From Coturnix japonica (Eukaryota > Chordata > Aves > Galliformes > Phasianidae), in assembly GCF_001577835.2 (NCBI RefSeq), contig NC_029516.1, positions 69,546,380 through 69,610,379 of the forward strand: 64,000 nt of DNA, written 5' to 3'. Position 1 is the first letter of the stretch; each line of letters begins with the position of its first letter. The notes under the pieces were generated by a model, which was not told the DNA's origin, made no database searches, and was given only the letters and a program-made list of their open reading frames with translations. The position numbers were made by a program, and so were the translations under genes. Positions 31,150 to 51,001 of the stretch are shown piece after piece.

Positions 31150-31162
31150 GTTGCCTGGTAAC
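31150..31162. promoter_or_regulatory. RFX X-box, perfect half-sites
   Basis: GTTGCC-T-GGTAAC matches GTNRCC-N-RGYAAC on both halves. It lies upstream of the inferred ATN1 exon 1 within the CpG island. RFX proteins bind such sites; binding here is inferred, not shown. Confidence 0.65.
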
Positions 31163-31269
31163 GGCGCGGGGGATGGGAGCCCGCCGGCCCGCACCGCACG
31201 CTGAGCGCTGAGCGCTGCCGCCCCGCCCCGGGCCCGCCCGCCCCCCGCCGCGGGGAGCCCGCGGCCATT

Positions 31270-31704
31270 TCGTCTCCCGGAGCGGGGCCGAGCCGCGCTG
31301 GCGGCGGCGGGGAGGCGGGGACGGGCGGGCTGGAGAGCGCGGTTCGGGGGTGACGGGGCGAGAGAGAAGAGAGAAGGGGGGGGCTCGTTCTGGGCTGTTC
31401 GGAAATGGGAGGTGGCTAAGGGAGGCGGGCGGCGAGCGGGGCACGGGCGGCGGAGCTTGAGAGCGGGGGGCGCGGCGGGGACGGGGGGCGCCGCCCCCCC
31501 TCGGAGCCGCTGCCCCCGCGCCGCCGCGATCCCGGAGGCACAAGAGAGAGCGGGGGAACGAGGAGCAGGAGGAAGGAGGGAGAAAAGGAGAGGAAAGGAG
31601 AAAAAGAAAAAGGGGGGGGGGAGGGGGGCAGCGTTTAAATCCCTTCCCCCGCTCCTCTCCTCCTCCATTCCTCCCTTCATTCGACCTCCCCTCCGGAGCC
31701 GCCG
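31270..31704 (+). other. ATN1: ATN1 non-coding exon 1 (5' border uncertain)
   Basis: The donor GAGCCGCCG|gtgagt ends the exon at 31704. Human ATN1 has ten exons, of which the first is non-coding and distant; counting this exon, the window also gives ten. The exon carries an uninterrupted 62-base purine tract (31567-31628). The transcription start is not determined by the sequence, so the left edge is only a guess within the CpG island. Confidence 0.6.
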
Positions 31705-32071
31705 GTGAGTCCCCCTCCCGCTCACGGCCGCCTGTCATTTTCGCCCACTCGCGGGGATCCCCTCTCTCCGTCCGTCTGTCGGATCGGGGCGGGGGGCGCG
31801 GGCGGGACGCGGTAACCCCCGTGGCGGTGGGGAAGGGCCCCCGGCGGTGCCTTCCCTAGCGCGGACGCGGCGGGCGGGGCCGGGACCGGGACCGGGTCGC
31901 GTCGGCTCCGGAGCGAACCGCTCCCCGCGAGAGGGAGCCGGGAACGATCGTCAATGACCGAGGGGGGCCGCCCGCCCAGCCCCATCCGGCCCCCGGAGCG
32001 GGCCCGCCGTGGGGTCCTGGGGCGGGGACCCCCCCCCTCCCTTCTTCCCCCGGCCCCGCCGCTTCCCGGCG

Positions 32072-32079
32072 TGACGTCA
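32072..32079. promoter_or_regulatory. Full palindromic CRE, TGACGTCA
   Basis: An eight-base CREB/ATF site within CpG-rich DNA, about 370 bp after the ATN1 exon 1 donor. Full CREs in CpG islands are often occupied. Confidence 0.6.
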
Positions 32080-34090
32080 GCGCCCGCCGAGCCCCCTCCC
32101 GGCACGGCGAAGTTCGGCGGGGGCCGGGGCAGGGGCTGCCCCCGGGGCGGCGGAGGGGCCGGAGCTGTGAGCGCTCAGCCCGGAGCCGTGCGGGAATCGA
32201 AATAAAACAATGCTGGAACGGAATCGGGCCGCCCGCTGCCGGCCGGGCTCCTGCCGCCCGAAAAACCTCCACGAGAATCCGTCCCTCCTCCTGCAGAGCC
32301 CCTCATTGTCCCCGCTTTCCAGGTGCGGCTCGGGAGCGGGCAGGAACGGGCTCCGAGCGGGGGGACCGGCGTACGGCCGAGTGCGTGCGCTCCCCCTGTG
32401 CTGCACATCCGTGCGCTGCTGGGGTTCGCCCCGCCGCTGCCAACCGCAGCTCGGGCGGACCCGCTGCCCCGCTCACGGACAGAAACAGCTGCCGGGGGAG
32501 CGGGGAGCACGCACGGCTCCACCCGGGGGGCGGTGGTGCTCGCACTCCGTCCTGGGTGCTCGTCGGCTCTTCAGCTCCCTGCGAAAGGTGGCAGCCGTAT
32601 TCCCTGTGCCGCTCCTCTGGCTGTGCCATCGAGTCGGTGGCTGCTTTGCCCTGCTGGCCCGCAGATGGCAGGTTGCGACGCTTTGGTGGCTGTTGACCAG
32701 CGAGTAGCCGGCTGTGCTTTGGAGTGGCAGCCATTTGGTCATTGTGGCATCGCTTTTTGCACGCTGCTTTGCTTGCACTTGAGATCTGTCGATCGCCTCC
32801 TGCCAGCTGCGACGAGGTTCTGAGGTTGCTTCTGGAAGGGGCAGTGTCTTTAATTGCGTTTGCCTCAGTGCCGTGGCTGCTTGACTTCTGCAGCGAGTTA
32901 CTTAGTTGCCAGCGCAGCTGCTTGTGAGAATTTGTGTCTTTTGTCTGCACGGTCTGTTTTGCATTGCCGTGATTCTTCATCAATAGCGTCTATCTTGGAG
33001 CTAGCCATTCAAATCCGTTGTGAATATATCTCTCTTGGGCTCTTGTACTGGATATAGATGGCATGGGAACCTCTTTGCTTCCTAGCACTGAAAAAGTGAG
33101 GGGAAAGTAGCAGGCCACTGCCTCAAGGTGTGTAGCAGCAGAGCAGTTGAATATGTCATTCATCTTGCGCCACCTGAATGGTGGAACGCAGTTATTGAAC
33201 CTTCAGTTGTGCTTATGCCTAAAGGTTCAGAGATCAGCCGTGTTTTCTCTCAGGAATCAATGTGCTCATGTCACAGCACAGCCCTTCTGGGTTTGCCTCA
33301 GTTTCATCAACTCAAGTCCCACCATTGTTTGAGTTGAAAGCGAGTCTCCTTTCCTTTAAGCCAAGGGTGTTGTGCATCACTGCTGTGCCGTACCTGCATC
33401 CTTGAGGGAGTGGAAGGGCTGAAACTCCAAAATCATTGTCCCTGCAAAGGACACTTGTGAATGTGAATGGTCAAATTGATTTGGCCTATTTATCTCTAGT
33501 TTTGTTATTGGTGTCTCCATAACCAGTCATTTGTGCATTTCCCCCATCTTTGGGGGGGAATAGACCGGCCTTTCAAACCGTACTGTTCTGGTTGTGATTC
33601 ACAATGGAGCTTTTCAAGCGTGGCTTTGAGGAGTGAATTTGCAGTGCTGTGCCTCTTGCTGGAAATGATAGAACTCCTCTAAACATGTGAAAATTAAACG
33701 TGCACTGAGTCCTAATAAAGAAGATCAACAGGTTTAACCTGCTGTGATGGCCCGCCTTTCCATCTTTTCATATGAATTTGCCTCCTCCCCCATACTTTGT
33801 ACCCCTTGGGTACCTCCAAAAGGTTCCTACATTCTCACCTTTGGATTTGTCTGCAGAAGGATTCACAGTCAAATTTTTTTTGTGGGCATAATTGTATTCC
33901 AAAATAATACCACACATGCAAGGATCGATGACTGTACCCTAGCAAGATCGTTATACCAAGAGCAACCTGACAGGTATTTGTCTTCAAGATGGGAGGACTT
34001 TATGTGCAGCTGGAACGGATAAAGAAGGTTATGTTCATCCCCAGATTCAACCTCTGTAACTCCATAAATGCTTTCCTTATTGCTCCTTGG

Positions 34091-34152
34091 TCATAGATTG
34101 GCTTGAGTTGGAAGGGACCTTAAAGTTCATCTAGCTCCAACCTCCCTGCTGT
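34091..34152 (-). mobile_element. Short CR1 LINE 3'-end fragment
   Basis: TCATAGATTGGCTTGAGTTG followed by GAAGGGACCTTAAAGTTCAT and CTAGCTCCAACCTCCCTGCTG is the reverse complement of the CR1 3' terminal region. Only about 60 bp remain. Confidence 0.8.
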
Positions 34153-36402
34153 GTCTTCCTCATGTTCATCGGCATTGTTCTATTGTGTGAAGGTGGAGTT
34201 GATGGTTGTAGACAATGTGGAAGAATTAAATTGCTGGATCTGTGTTGCAGTATCTTTGCAAATGAAGTCTCTGCAATTGATTTGAGTATTTATTTGATTC
34301 TACCCCTTCTCAAATATCTCCATGCATCCCTTACTCAGTCTTTTATTTTTTTCTCTGTAGGTATCTGCCTGTTTTTATGAAAACCTGTCTGCCTCCTCTG
34401 TCAGCTTTTATCTTCCCCAGCTCTATTTTGACTTTCTCCTATTACTGTTCTCTTTTGGACAAATGAACTGCGTTCTTACTTCTGGTGGCTTTTTGTTTTT
34501 CTTCCTTCATTGCTGTAATGCTGTATAAATTCCTTGAAGGGCCAGTAGTCGAAAGGAGAAGGCAACTCAGGTTCCACATGTGAAAGTATAAGCATCTCCA
34601 AAAAAGTCATACTCTTATATAAGTGAGCTACTTCTAGGGTACGTGTTCTCTGCAGAATTAGTTCACGTGGTCACAGCCTGATGGCAGTGAGTTTTTTAAC
34701 ATTAACATGAGGTACTGCATTTCAAGACTGAGTTACCAAAGCTGTAGAGGTCCCCAGACATGTTGCTTGGACATGCGTACCACTGCCCTTTATGTAACGC
34801 GAAGCTGGAGGATCTTTCTGACCTTCCAGTTATGTAGTGGGCAACTGTTGGCCTAGAGCCCATGTTCCCCTTGTCAAGTGTGTGGAGAACGGTGAGATGC
34901 AAGGGGATGTTTTCAGCCCAAGCAATTTGAGATTTACCTCTGTATTAGTTGGAGTGTGTTGGGAGGAACGTGGGCCTGCGAGTTGTTGGGAGATAAGATT
35001 TGGCACATATTGAAGTTTGATGCTAGCTAGTTTTGTGAGGAAACACTCCCTTCAGCAGCACCGCCTTCCCTCCAGTTCTGATGATGCTCTGCTGCTGCAG
35101 AAATTTCTTACATTTTGTTTTCGCTGTTTGTTGTGGCAGCAAACATTGATTTGTTATTGTCTCTTGTAAAAATATCAATGTTTGATTGATTGCTGTGGCA
35201 GTATTTTCACCTAGAAACCAAAGGGTAACTGCAATATCTTCTCTGAGTAATTTTTGCCAATGTTCTTCTGACTGAGCCTTGCTGAGGAAGGGTAACTGGT
35301 TGCTTTCAATCTTCCTCTATGCCTCTTGCCCTGGTGACATTGTTCATCATAGATCAGTTTAGCTGGAAAATTTTAGTTGTGTACTTTCCTGCTTTACAAG
35401 CCACTTGGTGATACCTTCTTTCTTCCACATGGTCTTTCTGTGTTGTAGATCATTTAAGTGAAGGCTCCATTTGAACAACCTTTATCTCTTTTTATGTGTG
35501 TATGTATTTTATGTGCACATATATATACACACATGCACCACACAATATACGTATATAATAGCAGATATATAGCATCTCAAACAATATGCATCATAATATA
35601 TTGTACATTAGGTTTTAAATAGAAATGGTATAGCGTAGTGTATTGGATTTAAGGTTTTATCTATGAAGTAGTATATTGTGTGTGCTACTGTTTTTCTTTC
35701 AGACGGTGCAACAGATGAAGTGATTTTCCTTGGAATTATTCAGAGCTTGCCAGCAGTCTATTCTCTATGAGCCAAATGTGATTGTTCATCAGGCTTTCCT
35801 TATACATTGTTAGACTGATGCTTTCAAAGTACAGTTTCACCCAGGACTAGCCCCTTCCCAACCCCTCTATGACTTCTAATGACTTCAGCATTAAACAAAC
35901 CTGTCCTGGTTAGTTAACTGCACTTCTACCCTGTACAGCACAAGGGGTGGAATTTCACCCGGGGGTCTTTGCAGAAAACATTAGAGCATTTTGTAGAAGA
36001 AAAGGGGGAAATTTCATTAAAGATTTCTAGCAATACACTGGATCCCTAGGCAAGTTTTTCAAATAATTAATCTATCCCAGTTTTCAGACTTTACCCTGCT
36101 TCTGTCCCAAATTTTTCTAGTTTCAGCTCGTATCCATTAAATCTGGGGTCTTTGGTTTGTAGATGAAAGAGCTCTCTCCTATCAGCAATTCACTCCCTTT
36201 GTAATATTCATAGGTCACGGTCATCACCTTTTGACTTCTTCTCTAATAAACTAAACATGTTGAGCTTCTTAAGGCTCTTTTTGTAAAGAGGAAGGGGAGT
36301 TACCAGACCTCACATCATCCTCATTGTTCTTTCTCAGAAGTTTTCAATTTGCCAGCATCGTTTTTGTAGTGTGCAAGACAAAACTACATACACTACTCCC
36401 AT

Positions 36403-36810
36403 AATCATAGAATCACCAGGGTTGGAAAAGAGCTCTTGGATCATCCAGTCCAACTGTCCGTCTATCACCAGTATTTCCCACTAAACCTTGACCCTCAGTA
36501 AAACATCTGGACTTTTCTTGAACACCTCCAGATATGGTGAGTCTACCACCTCCAGCATGTGACCACTTGATCAGAAAAGCATTTCCTGACATCCAACGTG
36601 AACCTCCCCTGGTGCAACTTGAGACCATTCCCTCTAGTCCTATTGTTGGTTACGTGGGAGAAGAGATCAACCCCTACCTCACCACAACTTCCCTTCAGGG
36701 AGTTGTAGAGAGTGATAAGATCACCCTTGCGTCTCCTCCAGACTAAACAATCCCAGCTACCTCAGTTGTTCCTCATAAGGCCTGTGTGCCAGACCCCTCC
36801 CCAGTCCCGC
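36403..36810 (-). mobile_element. CR1 LINE 3' part
   Basis: The plus strand opens with AATCATAGAATCACCAGGGT and continues colinearly with CR1 (AACACCTCCAG..., CTCCCCTGGTGCAACTTGAG, CCATTCCCTCTAGTCCTAT, GGGAGAAGAGATCAACCCC, TAGAGAGTGATAAGATC). The element is therefore inserted on the minus strand within ATN1 intron 1. It is 5'-truncated and moderately diverged. Confidence 0.92.
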
Positions 36811-39800
36811 ATGTAGTCAGGTAAAAACATTTCTCTATTCCTGCTATCAAAGAGCATCTCTCTCTTTATGAACTGGAGGCTTTCATTCATTCAGGAATGG
36901 CCCCTTTAGAAGTCCTGTGCTGGGAATTCATGTTCAGTTTGCCACCGACTGTTCATTACAAGGCCTTTTCAGAGCTTCTGTTTATCCTCAGATCTTCATC
37001 CTTGAACGCATTCTACATTATTCTGCTCTTCACGTTGAAATCTTCCATAATTAAGATGCTTGTCTTCTTATGCAGCCTCACTGTCGCAGTAATACCAGCT
37101 GATCAGTGCTGTATACTGTGCCTCAGCACTACCCGCAGGCATTACCATGTTTCTGCAAACATAGTTTGGCTGGTGCCTTCACCAACTGCCAATGAGTCCC
37201 ATGATGATGCACTGTTGTCCCTCAATGGCAGGCTATGGGAAATATGCTTTTTGACAATGGATCCATTGTCATGAGGTCCTTTTGACAAGACAGGTCGTGC
37301 TCCCAACCATATCTGTGCACTAGGTCACAGGTTGCCAAGTGCTGCTTTACAGAGATTACCCAATGCTTTTAATGTCTTATATGATTAATATGTCTTGGGC
37401 AGTGATTTCATTTGCCATCATATCTTTTTCCTCTGACTATCCAGTTTGGGCTTAATCTGGAAAAATCATGCCTATGAGCTCAGTTGCATACTTGAGAGGT
37501 GGAGGCCGGTACCTGTGGTTCTTTAAGGAAGATTATGCTTATGTACATGGCAGCATTTTTGCATGAATTGGTTATTTTAAAATCTTTTGGATCAGGGAGA
37601 ATCTTAGATGTTTGTGACTTCTAGTACTTCATTATATCATGATCAGGAAGACCCTGACTCAGCCTAAATCTTCCTGTGGTAAACTATTGGGTTTCCCTTC
37701 TCTCAACCTTACAGCTGAGGGCAAGATCGTTCCACTTAGCCAGTTCTATAGAGGAATGATCTATGGGATTTCAAAAAAGGGAGTGACTTAAAGCTTATCA
37801 ATGTCTTGTGCCCGCAGCTCAACTGTTCCTATGCCCATCTCCTTGGTTCTTGTTCACTCCCTTTCTCCTGGATTCTCTGTCTTCTTCCCACTCAGACCTT
37901 GGCCTTTGCAAAAATGGCTGTCACATTGACTTCACTGTTAGTCGTGGATTCCTAGAAACAGAGAATCCAAAGGCCATACTCGAGTCACTGCCTGCAAAAC
38001 CCCTCTGGGTACCATGCCAGCTACTTTCTTTGCAAACTTAGTGCATTCTATGTTAATAATAAAGATTTGATTTTACCCTTGTTATGCTCCAGGGAAAGCT
38101 GTTTCAGAGCTTCGCCGAATGGATGAGAGGTTTCTCATTTCCATCTTAAAATTGTTGACAGCCATTTTACCCCAGCCTTCTTCCTTAGTTTAAGTACCCC
38201 TTCTTTTTGTGTTTAATTTTTGGTGTTCTGCAGACAGTAATTGCATGGCCTTGGCTTTTATACTGTGATATTTAGAAAAGTAATATCTTTATAGGTTTTG
38301 GACAGGACAGACAGACTCTTTGTGTCTCTCAGTATTCTGGAAACTGCTTTTTGTGCCTTTTGTAATACACTTTGGTCTTTACAGATGCTGGGTAACCAAA
38401 GCATTGTGTGGGCTGCCTGGCAAATTCAGCGTCCCTTGGCATTGTTACTCTCTTTCTCATCACTTGATAATACTTGTGTGATACCTTCAAAATAACAGTG
38501 GTCTCCTTAGTGGTCTCCTTAGCCTTCCAGTGTTTAATAAATCCCTCTCCTCTCCAGTGTTCCCTACTGATGAGCAGAAGTTCTGTTGGTGGGTTTGCTT
38601 GTTGTTTCTCTTCATGCTATTGAATAATGGCCATCTTGTCCAAAGCCCGATGCTCCAGCTGTGGTCACTACTGAATACTTGGGAAGAACAGTAATATAAA
38701 GTGAGCTTATATGCCATTTTCCTCTGGTACTCCTACAGGTTTCAGCCATTTTCAGTGCAGGGATTGCCATAGCTAGATGTGTTTTCCTACTATTCAGTGA
38801 GCTTCAGATACTCTGTCTTGCACAAAACTCATCTCCCCTTAAGCTCATGAAAATTTCTAGCTCTCACAAAATCCTTTGATGAGAAATTTTGCAGTGAACC
38901 ACCTAATTCAAGACCAGTTTCTTTCTGTTGATTTTGAACTTGTTCTTTGTAGCATTATTTGATGGTTCTCATTTCTTGTACTGGAAAAGACAGCAAGGAA
39001 TTATTTTATACCCAACTCCTTCTTTTCATGTATGGCTTTACAGACCTTGCTGACACTCTCATTTCTGGACAAAGGTATTTAATCCATTCCGTCATGTCTT
39101 TTCATTGCTTTTTCTAGTTCCTTCCTGTGAAAGGAACAGAACTGCAGGCATGTGTAGGCAAAGCATGTGTTTATGCAAGTGCAGAATGGCATCCACTATT
39201 TTGTTTTCTGTTCATTTCTACCAGGTTGTTTGCTTTCTTGATAGCTACTGAGTGCCAAGGTGATGTTTTCGTGGATCAGCCTCTCATACCCCAAGGATAT
39301 CGCTCTTGAATGGTACTAATCAGTTAAGAGTCCATCAGTTTACATGTGGAGATGGAGTTATCTTTTTCTCTGTGCATTGCTTTACATTTGTGTAGATGAA
39401 AGTTCACGTGTTGTTTGATTGTTCAATCATTCCTCTTGGAAAGTCCTCCTACAGTCCTTATCTCACCTTTTCTGTCATCTGGACTGATGCTTTTAGCTGT
39501 TTACTCATTCAGATCCCTTTACAGGTTTGGATCCTTTTAGCTCCTGAGCTTTCCTGTCTCTTCCACATTGCCTGGGGCAGAGGGTCTGAGTAGAGAGCTA
39601 TTCCATGGCCTGGGCCTGCCTCTGCCAGCTGCAGAGTGACATGTCTTTGCAGGAAGGAGTGGCAATACATGACATTAATTGATTTGTTAGAGGAGAGTTG
39701 GGTGGATGGTGTGACTGTATTCTTATGTTTATCCTGCAGCTACACAGTTACCAGCAGTATCTCTCAATAAAAACATAGAGCAGAGGCCTGGAACCATGGC

Positions 39801-42800
39801 AGGCCAACAGGTGGATAATGTCCGTTCACCAGTGATTTGGAGCTGTGGTACATTGAGCTGTGGTCAAAAACTGTGGCAAGGAATTTGTGACTGAACATCC
39901 CTTGCCTCCAAAGATGTTTCAGTACTGGGATGGGTATCCCAGGTCAGTTGGAGTGGGTTTGTTTTTTAAGATATTTGGGGCATGTCTGAGCAACTACACC
40001 TAGATTTGGGGCCAGAGCAGAGATTGGCCATGAGCAGAAGTGTGGAGAAGAGAACTCTATAGAGCTGCCATCCAACCCAAATCTTTCTTTGCATCTCTAG
40101 CAAACTGGCCTTTGATGTCTTTGAGCAATTTACTTTGCATTCCTTAGTAATGGGAAATTCATATAGAAAAAGTGGGAGGGTATGAATTACAGTAGACACT
40201 TAAACAGCTCCAGAGGTGAGGTATGCTCAGGCCTTGCACACACAGAAGGTGCTAAGCTTCCTAAAATAGCGAGCATGGAAGTGGTGATGTGTCCCATCTC
40301 AGTTGTGCATTTGTTAGCTTCTGTCCCACTCTGTGTTGCATTCTGTGATCTTCTGCTAACCTATCTCTCCAGGACACCCAGAGGCCCTCCTCTGGAAAGG
40401 CCAAATAATTCTTCTGAGATTCTGGAGTAAATCTGTTACAGACTTTCAGTCATTTTACTGAGCCCTCAGGAACCAGCTTACCATTAATGTAACGTTCTTT
40501 AGTACATCAACCTTCATTTAGTGAATCAAACTTCATTTTCAGTTGCTTTTGCGACAATTAATATCCTCTTCTATGCTGTCAATTCAGCTGATGTTAAATG
40601 CATAAATGTTTTTATTATTTATTACCTCACTCTTGCTCTAATTGTTTTTGTCGTTCACTCTTCTCATCAGAAAATATGTTTTATTCTCAGATATGTTTTT
40701 TTTGGTTGTTGTTGTTGTTGAGTGGAACTTCCAGAACTGCAGCTTTCACACTTAACATTTTTATATCTCACAGTTGTGTAGGAATAAGAAAAGAAAACAT
40801 TAATGCAGTCCTAATAAAAAGTAAACTGGCTTTACCCCTTTAGAGAGACAGACTCTGAAAGTTTCTTATCTGGCCCCATTTCTTGAAATGGGAGCTGAGG
40901 AAGCCAAGGAAAAGCATAGTTAGTCTGGTACAGAACTCCTGGCAGCTCCAATAAGAGCTGGATTCCCCAGCTTTACAGTCATTTTGAGTAGAGAGAAGAA
41001 GTTAAACTTTGCTCACTGGGTAGGCAGGAATTCTAATTGGAGGATGATTATATGACCAGGTCTGCCATCTTACTCCTTCACTAATCCAGTCTCCATCCTG
41101 CGTTCACAGCCCCTGCATCCACTGGCTGTTATAATTATTCTGTAGGAGCCAGAAAAAATAGCTGTGTCAATTACTACCTTTCATTCAGTGTCACATAAGC
41201 ATGCTTCTTCATAACAGAAATTACTATACGGAAAAATAAATAAATAAATGAGGTAAACATTTGCAAGTCATGGGGATATTTGCAACCAAGATAATATTAG
41301 CTACAAGCCCACTGCCCTCTTTATATTCAATGACTTTAGCATCCTAGTCTTTTCACTTACACGGTCACTTTCACACTTGGTGTACATATGGGAGAGCTGG
41401 CGGTAAGACTGCAGCATGCAACCTGAGCCCTGACGTACTTATCATTTATTGCTATCTAACACTGGACACAGAACTTTCCCCCTTCCCTCCCTCTTGCATG
41501 CCCAGCTCTAAGACACCATGATTAGAGCACAAAGTCAGGTAAGCAGCCATTAGGAAATATCACACATCAGAATGTCTGACTTCAGTATTTTAGATAAAAC
41601 TTTGTATTTTCAGTTACTCCACAGTTGTTAACCCCAGCTGAATCTCTTGGATTTTTTTCCCCTCATTTTACAGTTAAAGGAAATGGGGATAGGAGTTGAA
41701 AATGTATTGCCTGGAAACTCAATGCAGTGTAAGATATAGCAGCTACTGCCTTTCTCCCCTTGAGTGCGTGTTCCTGGCAATCCTGCTCCAGTGGGTGCTC
41801 ACCTCTGAGTGGTCTTTACCTGCTATGGGGGATACACTGATGAGATGACAAGGCCTTTCTGGCCTGGTTGTGTCTTGGGCCATCTTCCAGGCCTCCCCAT
41901 CTCACTGAAATTGCCTCTGCTGTTGGCAGCATGTGTGGGCTGCACATCTGGGTATAGACACCAAGATTTCTGGGGAGTATTAGGGTTGTTTGTCACTTAG
42001 CACCCCAGAAAAGCTCCCAATCACCGTTCTAAGCCATCTGTGCTTCTGCTGCCACATATGAATGTTTTCCTTAGACTCTCAATCTAGTATATAAACTACG
42101 TACAAAACTATGGACATTAATATGACTTTCTAAGAAAACACAAGCATGTGTTTAAGTAGGTAAAACTCTAGTGTGTCCCACTAGGACTGGACTTCCTTCC
42201 AGCTCTGATAGCTGCAAAGAGCAGCTTCACACCACAGCCTATGAAGAGCAGAACCTCAGGCCTCCTGGCTGCCTTGACAGGTAAAACAGCCCACCCAGGG
42301 CAAGGAACCACACAGAGCTGGTGGCTGGAGGAGTGGGATCCATTTTAGGTGCCATGTGGGGATGCCTGTTGAGTGCAGGAGGCTGCACAGGGCTTGCAGA
42401 AGAATACAGTGGGTTCTTGGAAGTGCGCCTGGCCAAGCTGGGTTATACAAATACAAGCAGCAATTCCCAGTGCCTCTCAACTCAGTTTAACCTGTAAAGG
42501 GCTTCACAATGCCAGGAAGGCATCTCTGCACCACATGATAATGTCCACTGTGGAAACTATGGGTGGCTTCGCTGCTGAGTGCAACAAAAAGAGCAGCAGC
42601 ATATCGGCAGTGGGCTACTGCTAGCACTGTGCATTCAGTCAGAGTGGAGCTGGTACCTGAGGGCTGCCAACACGATGTGTGCTGGGATTGAGTTCAGCTA
42701 GGATTGCCTTCCTTACGGTACTCGTTTCTAGTCAGAAATAGTAATTCTAGGTGCTTATCTGGAATATACTCTAGCATCAGTGTAACTGACTGAATTAGCA

Positions 42801-44103
42801 GCTGAAGGCCAGGTTATGCCGGAAAATCAGGGCTGTAAAAGATATCAGTTCATAGGGATTGAGAGAGTTCTTTGGCTCCAGTAGGTCAGTTCTCAACGTC
42901 TGTGAGCTATTTTTCTATTAAAGAAGAGGTCTAAGTTAATGAATTGTTGTGTGTGAGAATTAATGCTGGATGAGTCCCCTGTGGCTTTCATGGTGAGGGT
43001 CAAATAAAATATTGATGAAATTAAAACAAACAGTCCCTGTTCTTCCCAAGTACCTTCTATGTGAGTGTCTCAGCACTCGCTGGGGAAGATGAGGAACCCC
43101 ACAAGGAGCAAGTCATGGAAATTACTTGCATTTTATGAGCAGGGAGATGGAGGCAATGGAAAGCAGCAACTCAGGTCACGCAACTGAGGGCCATGAGCTC
43201 TCCCATGTCGTGCTTTTGCTCTGATCTCTGGGGTCAGCTCCCTTTGGAGAGATGTGAGAGTGCTTCCAGACTCCAACACTGGCTAGCTAAAGGCTGCTGA
43301 CCTCTCCACATCTGGGTTGGCCTCTAGAAGTCCCGACTCTGAAGTCTTAGACTTGTTCCCAAAACTTCCCAATGCTTCCAGATCCAAGCACATAACCCGG
43401 AAGACAAGCATATGTTTCCTGATGCTTCAACCATGGGATAAATGTTGTCTTGCAGACTGTCCATCCCAGATGCTGGGTACAGGAGCTTGTACTACAGGCT
43501 GGAGGACAGTCTCTTTGGATACACCTGTGCAGTACAAGGCAATGCAAAGGGTCCTGAGCTGGAACCTAGCAAACTCATGCGTGTTGTCGGGGGAGGTCAG
43601 GGCTGTATCATCCTCCTTGCAGCAGTGATCTCAGGGGGCTTATTACACAGAGTTAGCTAACGATAGCACGTGGCCAGTTAAGGATAACTTACTGCAGGGA
43701 CAAGTGCAAAGAGGAACTTCTGAAGTCAGAAAATGTAGCGGTGTGGAGCATTTTAAAGCATTTGCCTATTGGTGACAGTGAACAAGTCTTTTCTCCTTCT
43801 AATGGGAAAGTTTATTGCATTCTTCATAAAGATCCTAGCAGCTGTAATAATTTTGCCATACTTCTATAACAAACCACAAAAGGATGTTCCATAATCTACT
43901 CACTGTTTCTCCCCATCTTCTTGTCTCCCTTTCAGTGCCCACTGGAGTCGTGTTGCCTTGCTGGTGTAATCTATCCCTTCCAGCAGACCTGCTCTTGCCC
44001 ACCTCAGTCTCCCTCAGAACAGTGGAAGGGGGCTGCAAAGCAATAAAACTTTATGTTTTCATCAAGCCGTGCCAAGGAGAATGGGGGTCCCACACCCAAA
44101 AGA

Positions 44104-51001
<6,898 letters not shown>

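Larger units (their letters stand above)
30930..32560. promoter_or_regulatory. ATN1: ATN1 CpG-island promoter
   Basis: A strongly GC- and CpG-rich block of about 1.6 kb surrounds ATN1 exon 1. It contains a perfect RFX X-box GTTGCCTGGTAAC (31150-31162), a YY1-like GCGGCCATTTCG (about 31261-31272), and a full cAMP-response palindrome TGACGTCA (32072-32079) downstream of exon 1. No TATA box was seen. The long open frames on the minus strand here are GC artefacts. Confidence 0.75.
31705..43935 (+). other. ATN1: ATN1 intron 1 (12.2 kb)
   Basis: The intron runs from the donor at 31705 to a strong acceptor (ctccctttcag, ending 43935). It starts in the CpG island, then is AT-rich. It includes CR1 pieces at 34091-34152 and 36403-36810 and an alternating TATG/ATAC stretch at about 35490-35575. 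A good acceptor-like ttttctttcag near 35700 could precede a rare untranslated exon, but no clear donor confirms it. No protein-coding gene was seen inside. Confidence 0.7.

Noticed and set aside
30818-31738. Minus-strand open frame of 306 codons beside ATN1 exon 1
   Set aside because: Same reason: a CpG-island composition effect, with no family resemblance.
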